NCBI RefSeq assembly: GCF_011752995.1
Contig: NZ_VWWL01000006.1
Location: 264,795-328,794 of the forward strand
DNA: 64,000 nucleotides
Direction: 5' to 3'
Origin: Burkholderia sp. Ax-1724
Lineage (GTDB): Bacteria > Pseudomonadota > Gammaproteobacteria > Burkholderiales > Burkholderiaceae
A program made the translations under genes and the position numbers. A model generated the notes under the pieces. That model had not been told where the DNA came from, made no database searches, and saw only the letters and a program-made list of their open reading frames with translations. Positions 43,278 to 51,133 of this stretch are shown one piece after another (position 1 is the first letter of the stretch; each line of letters starts with the position of its first letter).

Positions 43278-43434
43278 GCCCGGCACCGCGACGCGGCGGC
43301 GGTTGCGCCACGCCCGAGCGCCGCGTCGCGGCACACGCCTGCCGCGAGTCGGGTGTTGTCCCGGTCGCGGATAACCCTGCGCGGCGATAAAATCCAGGCA
43401 GCCCTATCGTGCCCTGCTTCAAGGATCGCCGCAG

Positions 43435-44370
43435 ATGAATCTCTCCCTCAAACAACTCAAGGTCTTTCTCGGCGTGGCGAACGCATCGAGCTTCACGAAG
43501 ACCGCGCAAAGCATGCACCTGAGTCAGGCAGCGCTGAGCGCGATCATCCGCGAGCTCGAAACGCAGCTCAATTGCCGGTTGTTCGAGCGCACCACGCGCA
43601 CTGTCGCATTGACGGAAGCGGGCCGGCTGTTCTATCCGACGGCGATGAAAATCGTCGAGACGCTCGAGAAGTCCGTGGTCGAACTCAACGAGCTGGGCCG
43701 GCAAAAGAAGGCATCGCTGCTGCTCGGCTGCACGCCGATGATCGGCGCGAGCCTGATGCCGCAAGTGCTGGCGCGTTTCGCCGAGATCGAGCCGCACGCG
43801 CAGATCGAACTCGTCGACCGGCCACCCAGCGAGTTGCTGAAGATGGTCGAGGAAGGCGATCTCGACGCGGCGTTCGGGATCTTCTTCTCGCAACTGTCCG
43901 GCATCGATCGCGTGCCGATTTTTCCGACCCGGCTCGTCGTCGTGTCGTCGGCGCTTCATGGTGCGAACGGCATCGGCAACGTGCCGCGCGATGGCGTGCC
44001 GTGGCGCGCGCTCGAAGGGTTGCCGCTCATCACGCTGCCGAAGGACAACCCGCTGCAACGGCTGATCGAAGCATCGCTGTCGAAAGAGGACGTGACGACA
44101 GGACGGCGCACGGTCGTCGGCCATTTGCAGACCGCTATCGCCATGGCGCACGAAGGACTCGGCGTGGCGATCATGCCTTCGTTCTGCGAACATATCTGCC
44201 GTCACTATCAGGTGCGTATCGACGCGATCCGGCCGGAAGTGGAATTTTCGTTCTATCGGATCACGCGCAGCGGCCGCGATACGCTCCCCGCTCTCGATCA
44301 ATTCACGCAGATGTTCGCGGCGGCGGCCCAGTTGAGTCCGCTAGCCCAGTTCACCGATCCGGTTCATTGA
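43435..44370 (+). CDS. LysR-family regulator of the catabolic locus
   Basis: 311 residues. Helix-turn-helix about 4-62 (LKQLKVFLGVANASSFTKTA ... AALSAIIRELETQLN), then an effector-binding domain. Same direction as the catabolic genes but separated by 225 bp and a strong inverted repeat, so probably has its own promoter. By position the likely regulator of the UbiX-to-UbiD series; effector unknown. Confidence 0.87.
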   Translation: MNLSLKQLKVFLGVANASSFTKTAQSMHLSQAALSAIIRELETQLNCRLFERTTRTVALTEAGRLFYPTAMKIVETLEKSVVELNELGRQKKASLLLGCTPMIGASLMPQVLARFAEIEPHAQIELVDRPPSELLKMVEEGDLDAAFGIFFSQLSGIDRVPIFPTRLVVVSSALHGANGIGNVPRDGVPWRALEGLPLITLPKDNPLQRLIEASLSKEDVTTGRRTVVGHLQTAIAMAHEGLGVAIMPSFCEHICRHYQVRIDAIRPEVEFSFYRITRSGRDTLPALDQFTQMFAAAAQLSPLAQFTDPVH

Positions 44371-44487
44371 CGCGGAGCGCCGACCCGGTTCTTCGACCCG
44401 ATTCTCCGGCTCGGTGTTCCGGCTCGGCGCTCCGGACAATGCGGCTCACGCCCGGCGAGCCGCGCATGACTCAGACGCTTCGCGTCC

Positions 44488-45516
44488 CTATGCGAAACAC
44501 GCGGGCCCCGTTTCGGCAGGCGATGCCATGCCTCGCGCCGCTTTCGCCACCGCGACCTGCGACGAGGGCGACATGGCGACGCCGTTCTTCACCGCCGTCA
44601 CTTCCGCCAGAATCGATACGGCGATCTCGGGTGGTGTCCTGCTGCCGATATAAATCCCAACCGGCCCGCGCAGCCGCGCCAGTTCCGTCGCGTCGAGATC
44701 GAACTCCCCGAGCCTTTCGCGCCGTGCCGCGTTGTTGCGTCGCGAGCCCAATGCGCCGACGTAGAAAGCACGCGTTTTCAACGCTTCCATCAGCGCGAGA
44801 TCGTCGAGCTTCGGATCATGCGTGAGCGCGATCACCGCACAACGTTCGTCGAGCTTCATGTCGAGCACGGCATCGTCGGGCATCGAACGGATCAGCGTGG
44901 TGCCGGGCAGATTCCATGCTTCCGTGTACTCTTCACGCGGATCGCACACCGTCACCTGATAATCGAGTCCGACCGCGATGTTGCACAGGTAGCGCGACAG
45001 TTGCCCCGCGCCGATCACGAGCATCCGGTAGCGCGGTCCGTGTATCGTCACGAGACGCTGGTCGTTGCAGTCCACGCCGTCGGTCATCCGCGCGGGGCCG
45101 AGACGCGCGGCGCCCGTTGCCATGTCGAGCGTGCGCGCCACGAGACGCCCCGACTCGACGGCATAGCACAGCTCGGCGATACCGCTCGCCTCCGTCAGCG
45201 GTTCGAGCACCAGTTGAATCGTCCCGCCGCACGGCAGGCCGAAACGATGCGCTTCGTCGGCCGTGATGCCATATTTGACGACCTCGGGCTTCGTCTGCTC
45301 GATGCCGCGCCGGCGCACGCGATCGATCAGATCGTCCTCGATGCAGCCGCCGGACACGGAGCCCACCACGGTGCCGTCGTCGCGCACCACGAGCATCGCC
45401 CCCTCGGGCCGCGGTGACGACCCCCACGTCCTGACCACCGTCACGAGCAACGCGCGATGCCCCTGTTCGAGCCATCGCGCGCTCGATTTCAATACTTCGA
45501 GATTGACACTGTCCAC
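44488..45516 (-). CDS. xdhC: XdhC-family molybdenum-cofactor maturation protein
   Basis: 342 residues. The N-terminal XdhC/CoxI domain (TWGSSPRPEGAMLVV, SVSGGCIEDDLIDR, FGLPCGGTIQLVLEP) is followed by a Rossmann-type domain (MLVIGAGQLSRYL, AVIALTHDPKLDDLAL, FYVGALGSRRN). XdhC proteins bind Mo cofactor, have it sulfurated and hand it to xanthine-dehydrogenase-family apoenzymes. Convergent with the LysR gene and at the far end of the locus; its only apparent client in the window is the CoxMSL-type enzyme. Confidence 0.92.
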   Translation of the reverse strand: MDSVNLEVLKSSARWLEQGHRALLVTVVRTWGSSPRPEGAMLVVRDDGTVVGSVSGGCIEDDLIDRVRRRGIEQTKPEVVKYGITADEAHRFGLPCGGTIQLVLEPLTEASGIAELCYAVESGRLVARTLDMATGAARLGPARMTDGVDCNDQRLVTIHGPRYRMLVIGAGQLSRYLCNIAVGLDYQVTVCDPREEYTEAWNLPGTTLIRSMPDDAVLDMKLDERCAVIALTHDPKLDDLALMEALKTRAFYVGALGSRRNNAARRERLGEFDLDATELARLRGPVGIYIGSRTPPEIAVSILAEVTAVKNGVAMSPSSQVAVAKAARGMASPAETGPACFA

Positions 45517-45674
45517 TAGCGATACCTGAATCGTCGTGAATCGACGACAGGTAGTTTAATGGTCGGTTTCAGCAAGGAGAAACGGGGAATATCGATCAGG
45601 CGATCGAAAATGCTGAAGAGTGGCGCCGGCTATTTGCCGATCGCGGCCAGGCAAGCCGGCACTCACCCCAGACG

Positions 45675-45711
45675 CAGCCGCCCTGCCCTTGACACCGGGC
45701 AGCATCGGCTG
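45675..45711. repeat. Nested hairpin downstream of the glycoside hydrolase gene
   Basis: Outer arms CAGCC / GGCTG and inner arms CTGCCC / GGGCAG (45675-45711), about 40 bp past the hydrolase stop on the minus strand. No T-tract, so only a possible transcript 3' stem. Confidence 0.35.
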
Positions 45712-45747
45712 CGAATGGGGCACACTGCCTGCACCTGCACGCGCCGA

Positions 45748-47355
45748 TCAGTTGTCCGGATGATTCGCCGTGAAGCTCGTAAATGCACTGTAGGCCGGAT
45801 TCAGCGGAGAACCGTTGAGCATGATGCCGTACGTCTCGTCGCCGCTATCGAGCACGTAGTACATCACGGCCTGGATATTGTGCGTCTTGCGGTTCTGATA
45901 GAACTCGCCGAGCTGCGTCGTGATGTAGTTCGCACGATAAGTCTCGGTTTGCTCCGGCCCCGTGTTCCATTCGCTGATGATGAACGGCACGCCATAGCGG
46001 GCCTTGCAGTAGATCGGCAGATCGAAGCCCGGACCCGCGCCGTCCGTGCCGATGGAAAACGCATCGCCATACACCTCGTAGTTGTGCCACGTGGTGATGT
46101 CCCAGCGCACGGTCGGATAGCCGCCGCTGCCATCGGGCTGCATGCCGTCCCACAACGCATCCGCGGCGCCGACATCGGCCACGCAAAAGTTGATGGCGCA
46201 TTGCGCGGACGGCTGCACCGACTTCACGCCGTCGATCATGCCGCGCATCACGCCGCGCATCACCGGCCAGTTCGCGTTGTTGAAGTCGGATGCTTTCGTC
46301 CCGGCATAGGTGAAGCTGACCACGGTCGCGTTCTGTCTCGTCAGCTCGTTGCCGCATTCGTAGAGGGTCACGCCATACGGCTTCAGTGCGCTGGCGATCG
46401 TCCGGGCCACCGTGTAGCCCTGGCTATAAGCCGCCGACTCGCCATTCAGCAGATTGTTGTTGGCGTCGTACACCCCCTGATTGATCATCACGAGCAACGT
46501 GATGCCGGCCGACTGAAAAGCCTGCGCGAGATTGACCACCGCATTCAACTGGGTCGGATCGCTGCTGCAGCCGACGCGATAGCTGGTGCAGCCCATGCCC
46601 TTCAGAATCGACACCAGTTGTTGCGGCGTGTAGGCGTAGTCGGGGTGACCGTTCATGCCATAGAACATGCCGGGGGACTGCGTGACCGCGAGGCGCGGAT
46701 CGCTGCAAGCCAGCCATTGGGCGGCGACGTCCGCATTGACGTAGTACTGGCCGCCGGTTCCGCAATGCCAAACCTTGCCGCCGTACCACAGGACGAGCGA
46801 CACGTTGTACGTGTTGCCGACCGGCGAGCCGTTCCGGTAGATAGAGCCGTTGACGAGCGTCCAGATCGCGCCCGCCTTGTCGATGATGTACGGCGACGCG
46901 GGCAGCGTGGTGCCGTCGGCCGAGGTGCCGCCAAGGCGCGGATCGTTGCAGGCCACCCAGTTCGAGCCAGTCCATTGGTAGAACTGACCACCGGTTCCCT
47001 CGTGATAGATACTGCTGCCATACCACAGGACGAGCGTGACGTTATAGGTGTCCTGAGCTTTCTCGCCGTTGCGATAGACCGATCCCTGCGACAGCGTCCA
47101 GACGGCGCCGGTGTTGTCCGTGATCGACGTGGCGGGCGGAATGGATATGCTGCTCGCGGCGTCCGCGTTCGCGCGTGTCGCCGGATTAGCCGCGGTGCCG
47201 GGAGAGTTGGCAGAACCCGATGAGCCAGGAGAAGCCGAGGCATCCGAAGTCTTGCCGCTACCGTCTCCGGATGCGCCGCCACCGCCACATGCGCTCAAAA
47301 GATAGCTTGCACTGAGTGCCGTCAGGCCGCCGATAAATTGACGTCGTTTTACCAT
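45748..47355 (-). CDS. Tat-type lipoprotein with duplicated N-terminal module and clan-A glycoside hydrolase domain
   Basis: 535 residues. KRRQFIGG followed by a hydrophobic stretch and LLSAC (Cys23) indicates a twin-arginine lipoprotein signal. A Ser/Gly/Ala-rich linker (24-75) leads to two copies of a ~65-residue unit (about 80-140 and 158-221) sharing GAxWTLxxGSxYRNG, TYNVxLVLWYG and a C-S/N-DPRL end. The rest (about 230-535) looks like a (beta/alpha)8 hydrolase: YECGNEL gives the Asn-Glu acid/base pair (E337) and FIISEWNTG the nucleophile (E462). Similar architecture occurs in GH39/GH5-type enzymes such as those acting on exopolysaccharide. Substrate unknown; an envelope polysaccharide is inferred. 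Confidence 0.75.
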   Translation of the reverse strand: MVKRRQFIGGLTALSASYLLSACGGGGASGDGSGKTSDASASPGSSGSANSPGTAANPATRANADAASSISIPPATSITDNTGAVWTLSQGSVYRNGEKAQDTYNVTLVLWYGSSIYHEGTGGQFYQWTGSNWVACNDPRLGGTSADGTTLPASPYIIDKAGAIWTLVNGSIYRNGSPVGNTYNVSLVLWYGGKVWHCGTGGQYYVNADVAAQWLACSDPRLAVTQSPGMFYGMNGHPDYAYTPQQLVSILKGMGCTSYRVGCSSDPTQLNAVVNLAQAFQSAGITLLVMINQGVYDANNNLLNGESAAYSQGYTVARTIASALKPYGVTLYECGNELTRQNATVVSFTYAGTKASDFNNANWPVMRGVMRGMIDGVKSVQPSAQCAINFCVADVGAADALWDGMQPDGSGGYPTVRWDITTWHNYEVYGDAFSIGTDGAGPGFDLPIYCKARYGVPFIISEWNTGPEQTETYRANYITTQLGEFYQNRKTHNIQAVMYYVLDSGDETYGIMLNGSPLNPAYSAFTSFTANHPDN

Positions 47356-48617
47356 GTGGAGTAATGTCCAAGGTCGGGAAAAATCCCGATAAAAAGGCTG
47401 AAATGTATTTGCTGAGATTCGGACCGACAGTGCAAAAAGGCTTGAGGAAATAACTCGTCAACCCTTGAAAGCGCGCTGTCCTGAAGTGCTGGGAACGCAC
47501 ATCTCTGATGTCCGATTGGACCGGGGCTCGCGAAAACCGCTTTTCGCGATGGTCCAGATTGACAGGTGCTGGTGCGCAAGTGCTCGCGACTACAAACTCG
47601 CGAAAACTTTACCGATTACAAAGTAAAAGTGTCATTTTACGGAAAAATATTCCCATAAACGCTGCAACCGGCGTAAATCGTACCCCGAACATGCCGAGCA
47701 GCCTAGAAAAAACGACAGTTGCATCCCAAAAAGGTTATATCTTGCTCAGAATGAAAGAGCTCGCAAAGATTCGTACTATCAACAGAGGATCAGAAGTCTG
47801 ATACGCGCGAAACTTTCGGACTTCGACCCTGTATAGTCGGCGGCGGACAGCGTGGATTCGAATTGAGGATCGGTCTGTTATGGCCTATTCAATGTATTTG
47901 TGTGGCGGATGGGTAGGTGCAGTAGCGAAATTCGTAATCGAATTGAATTGAAATGAGTGAAAGAAATTCGCTGCCGGTGGAAGAGGTCATTCATAGAATA
48001 GCTCTCGCATGGCCTGCGATGTTCTCTCGGCTTCCTGTCAGGTGCTCGCACTGGTTCGGGCCGCCGTCCGCCTCGATGACACCCTGAAAATTGCACCTAT
48101 GACACATCGGCGAAGCACCGGGACAAGCCATAAGTCGTCCGCGAAATGACGCGCCCTTATACCGTCTATCACCACGCCATCGTGGCCGGTCTTGTCATGC
48201 TTTAAAACGAACTTTCGCAACAACGGTCGCAGGCGCCTGAGCGCTCTCGCAAGCGAGCCGAATTTCGTCCGGCCACACGAGCTCCCAGCTAGTCAGTTGT
48301 GCAATGTCGTGAAATGCCGTCATAAGGACGATCGGGAAAGCAGTAAAGAATGGCGACATTGCCATGACGGAATTCGGTTAATGTGGTCGGCGCGTCTCGG
48401 CAACGCGCTGACGGAAATTCCAGCACTCAATGCCAGATATGCGCGGCACATACTCCGCCATTTAACAATCCCTATTGTCCAGCACGATTCAGTGCCTCAA
48501 TTCTTCGATAAAATCCCACTGCGGAAATCAGGTGCGAGATGAAGAATTCAAGCGAATAGAACGTGATGGACGCAGTGAATATCGCGAACTATTCCACTCG
48601 CACCGGCCAATAAAATC
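47356..48617. other. Gene-poor, lower-G+C region
   Basis: About 1.26 kb near 50% G+C, well below the surroundings. The left part must contain the promoter of the hydrolase gene. ORFs of 60-116 codons exist (for example 47508-47801 and 48192-48542, plus strand) but have basic, low-information sequences, no homology I recognise and no good ribosome-binding site. Looks like decayed or horizontally acquired DNA. Confidence 0.5.
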
Positions 48618-49838
48618 ATGCAGCATCGAAAATTTGCCTTTCTCACCCCATGTCTGCGCTCGCGTCTGATTCAGATCGCGATGTTGTATGCGATACCCGC
48701 CATTACCCATGCCGATTGCATAGACGATGCGGCATCGTTTCAACACGTCAACGTGGGTCTCATGCGTGCCATTGCCCAGGTCGAATCGGGTACGCAAACC
48801 CACGTCATTAACCGCAACAGCGATGGAACGTTCGATATCGGACTCATGCAGATCAACAGCTCGTGGCTGCCGCGGCTCGCTCGCGAGGGCATTTCGGAGC
48901 AGAGCCTGTTCGATCCGTGTACGAATGCGTATGTGGGCGCATGGATACTCGCGGAGAATATCCGGCAGTACGGCCCGACGTGGAGCGCGATTGGCGCCTA
49001 TAACGCATCGTCGCCCGAGAAGCGGCTCGCCTATGCCCGCAAGGTGTACGCCACCGCGCAATCCATCGCCAGCTCGCCGGACTCGCCCATGCCCATTCTT
49101 CCGCCGTCCTATGTTCCGCCCGAAACCTATAACCCTTTCGCGCCCCTGGAGGTCAACCAGGTCAAGATGAGCGCGCCGCGAGGTGTGCAAGCCGCACCGG
49201 CTCCGGCAACGGCGGCGTCTGCCGTTGCGCCGGCTACGCCCGGCTCCTATAACTTCGGCTGGACCATAACCGGAGCGGATGCGGCGAAACCCGTGCAGGT
49301 TTTCGACGACGGAACCAAGGTCTACGTCCAGTTCGGCGACCTGAAACACGTGCCGGCCATCTTCGCGGATACGCCACGCGGACGTGTCGTGCTGCGCTGG
49401 GAAGCGCAACCGCCCTACGCGATCATTTCGTCGCCGGAGCGCAAGCTGATCTTCCAGATCGGCTCAGCCGAAGCTATTGCACAACGGACAGCCGTTGGCG
49501 CAGCAACTGGAACGGCGACTGCGCAGGCGCAGGCCATGGCGGCATCGGCAGCCGGCGTGGTTGCTGCTTCGAAGACCGCTGCGGCGCGCGGGGCAGCCGG
49601 GGCGTCGACGGATGCACTCTGGTACATCACCACGTCGTCAACGGCCAAGACAGCCCCAATACCTGCCGCGACTTTGCCTGCGCCGCAGGCCACCATGGGG
49701 ACGCCCCAGGCTTTGCCGATGAGCGCACAGCAAACGGCGCCGCAAGCAGCACAAAGGACGGACGCCAGCCATATGCCGGCATCTAAGCCACAAGTAACCG
49801 CTCCCGGGACCAGCGCCCTGTGGTATGTCACAAAGTGA
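48618..49838 (+). CDS. Lytic transglycosylase fused to a VirB9/TrbG-like domain
   Basis: 406 residues. After a signal peptide (cleavage near THA-D), residues ~33-155 are an SLT lytic transglycosylase of the IagB/VirB1 type: MRAIAQVESG (catalytic Glu), DIGLMQINSSW and AIGAYNAS. A Pro-rich linker leads to ~215-290, where VQVFDDGTKVYVQFGDLKHV, PAIFADTPRGRVVLRW and YAIISSPERKLIFQIG resemble the C-terminal domain of VirB9/TrbG (CagX). The tail is Ala/Gln/Thr-rich and has two ALWYIT/ALWYVT motifs, one at the C-terminus. These two functions are normally separate type IV secretion/conjugation components. No other secretion genes are nearby. Probably periplasmic. Confidence 0.72.
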   Translation: MQHRKFAFLTPCLRSRLIQIAMLYAIPAITHADCIDDAASFQHVNVGLMRAIAQVESGTQTHVINRNSDGTFDIGLMQINSSWLPRLAREGISEQSLFDPCTNAYVGAWILAENIRQYGPTWSAIGAYNASSPEKRLAYARKVYATAQSIASSPDSPMPILPPSYVPPETYNPFAPLEVNQVKMSAPRGVQAAPAPATAASAVAPATPGSYNFGWTITGADAAKPVQVFDDGTKVYVQFGDLKHVPAIFADTPRGRVVLRWEAQPPYAIISSPERKLIFQIGSAEAIAQRTAVGAATGTATAQAQAMAASAAGVVAASKTAAARGAAGASTDALWYITTSSTAKTAPIPAATLPAPQATMGTPQALPMSAQQTAPQAAQRTDASHMPASKPQVTAPGTSALWYVTK

Positions 49839-49896
49839 CCTTCCGCAGCGCGGAAACGCGGATGTGCTGCGGTGCCATCGGCCTAACGGCGTTCGC

Positions 49897-50079
49897 GTGA
49901 CCCGGGTTACAGGAGCAACTCCACTGGCGCACATCAAGCAGCACCAGCAGCACGTCGAGCAGCAAACTGGCGTGCGCCTGAATCTGAGCCAAGCTGCGGC
50001 TGATCTGCTGCGCCGCAGGCGGGAGATGGCAAACGTCGCTGAATGGTTCCATGCGCGATTGGCGTTAGCCGAGCGGTAA
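49897..50079 (+). CDS. Small hypothetical protein
   Basis: About 60 residues from GTG 49897; an ATG at 49825 would overlap the preceding gene. The middle (HIKQHQQHVEQQTGVRLNLS, then QAAADLLRRR) reads like an amphipathic helix-loop-helix seen in small plasmid- or island-borne proteins. No family assigned; could be a gene remnant. Confidence 0.35.
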   Translation: MTRVTGATPLAHIKQHQQHVEQQTGVRLNLSQAAADLLRRRREMANVAEWFHARLALAER

Positions 50080-50117
50080 CGTAATGGGGAAAATCACGTC
50101 GATTCGGTTTATATCCC

Positions 50118-50375
50118 GTGTTGCGTTTCGCGCTGGCCTGGATGCCGGAAGTATCAGGGTACTATGAACAGAAGCGAGATATTATCAATGCTCGCGTAAA
50201 CCCAACGCATTCAATGGACGAACTGGACCAATTGTGGGGGCGAATCGAGCGCGGCGAGGCACCGGCCACGCTGATAACGCCTATCACTAAAGTCATCCGT
50301 AGTCGATTGAACGAACATCAAGACGCACTTGGCATTGGGGAAAAATTTACCTCGGCGAAGCAATCGCAAATCTAG
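50118..50375 (+). CDS. Possible small hypothetical protein
   Basis: 85 codons. Acidic/basic balanced composition (SMDELDQLWGRIERGEAPAT) looks protein-like, but there is no recognisable family and no clear ribosome-binding site. It may be a fragment of a longer, decayed gene. Confidence 0.25.
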   Translation: MLRFALAWMPEVSGYYEQKRDIINARVNPTHSMDELDQLWGRIERGEAPATLITPITKVIRSRLNEHQDALGIGEKFTSAKQSQI

Positions 50376-50824
50376 CGCAAAGTCGGCTCTCTGACCGCAC
50401 CGACTATTGGCTGCGATTCTCATTACGAAATATCTGAAAAGCAGACGTTCCGGCAGCTGAACGTGATGAAAGCTGTACGGCCCACAACGAAGCGATCGAT
50501 GGCTTTACTTACGAAATCCTCGTTGCGAAATTGGATCGCGTCGCCTAACAAAAGGGGAGAGGCGCGAAGTGGATCGCGTGACGCGAGGCGGGTTAGCCCG
50601 CTATCGCGAGATAGGTGTAGAGCGCGACGTCCTCAGACGCCGCGCACTGCTTGGGCCACTTGTTAGCGGATAGGCGAGGAACGCCAGTGCTGGCAAACAA
50701 ACTCGACCCGGCCGAACCGGATACGAGTATATGCCGTCACGAAGACGTCCTTCAGGATGTTGGACGGAATCATTCCGATCCTCCCTAAAAGGAAGTCAGG
50801 ACAATTGTCGTCACAGCACGCCAT

Positions 50825-50839
50825 CTATTGATACAATAG
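50825..50839. promoter_or_regulatory. Palindrome overlapping a -10-like TACAAT
   Basis: CTATTG-ATA-CAATAG is a perfect 6-bp inverted repeat containing TACAAT (50832-50837), a common -10 form in this group. No good -35 at 17 bp, as expected for a regulated promoter. It is the only promoter-like site upstream of the hairpins and terminator that follow. Confidence 0.35.
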
Positions 50840-50843
50840 CGTC

Positions 50844-50968
50844 TCGCATAGCCGTGCGGCATCCGGTGTGTCCTTATCACCCTTGCCGAAAACCTGTGCG
50901 CCAACACAGGTGCTGCTTTCAGAAAGCCCAAGTTCGCCTCGCCAAAGGTGAACTTGGGCTTTTTGTTT
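50844..50968 (+). ncRNA. Candidate small RNA ending in an intrinsic terminator
   Basis: From just after the TACAAT element to the terminator T-tract, about 125 nt. It contains a hairpin CCTGTG-CGCCAA-CACAGG (50893-50910) and then the terminator stem; no ORF of note. Prediction from layout only; ends are approximate. Confidence 0.3.
50924..50968 (+). terminator. Intrinsic terminator
   Basis: AAGCCCAAGTTC (50924-50935) / GAACTTGGGCTT (50950-50961), 12-bp stem, 14-nt loop, followed by TTTTGTTTT. Confidence 0.85.
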
Positions 50969-51103
50969 TGTGCTTTCGCACACCCAATTCCTAACAGTTC
51001 ACGTACTGTACCCGACCCCACTGCCACCCGTCAATCAGTCGGTCATAGAATTAGTCATGAACAAGTGACTGAATTTGTGATTTCGATTCATGACATGCTC
51101 ATG

Positions 51104-51109
51104 TATAAT
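51104..51109 (+). promoter_or_regulatory. -10 box (TATAAT) of the hypothetical gene at 51134
   Basis: Consensus TATAAT, with TTCGAT 16 bp upstream as a weak -35. Predicts a transcript starting near 51116. Short repeats AGTCA / TGACT around 51053-51070 lie just upstream of the promoter. Confidence 0.5.
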
Positions 51110-51133
51110 TCAGTGAACCCTATGGAGGAGCCT

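Larger units (their letters stand above)
50376..51103. other. Gene-free stretch with candidate regulatory RNA and repeats
   Basis: About 730 bases without a credible gene. It contains an attC-like pair CTAACAA / TTGTTAG (50545-50551, 50660-50666), the palindrome at 50825, two hairpins and an intrinsic terminator at 50924, and short repeats near 51053-51070 (AGTCA-N8-TGACT) just before the next gene's promoter. Confidence 0.45.

Noticed and set aside
48192..48542. 116-codon plus-strand ORF in the gene-poor region
   Set aside because: Basic, low-information sequence without family features or ribosome-binding site, in a low-G+C stretch where such frames arise by chance.
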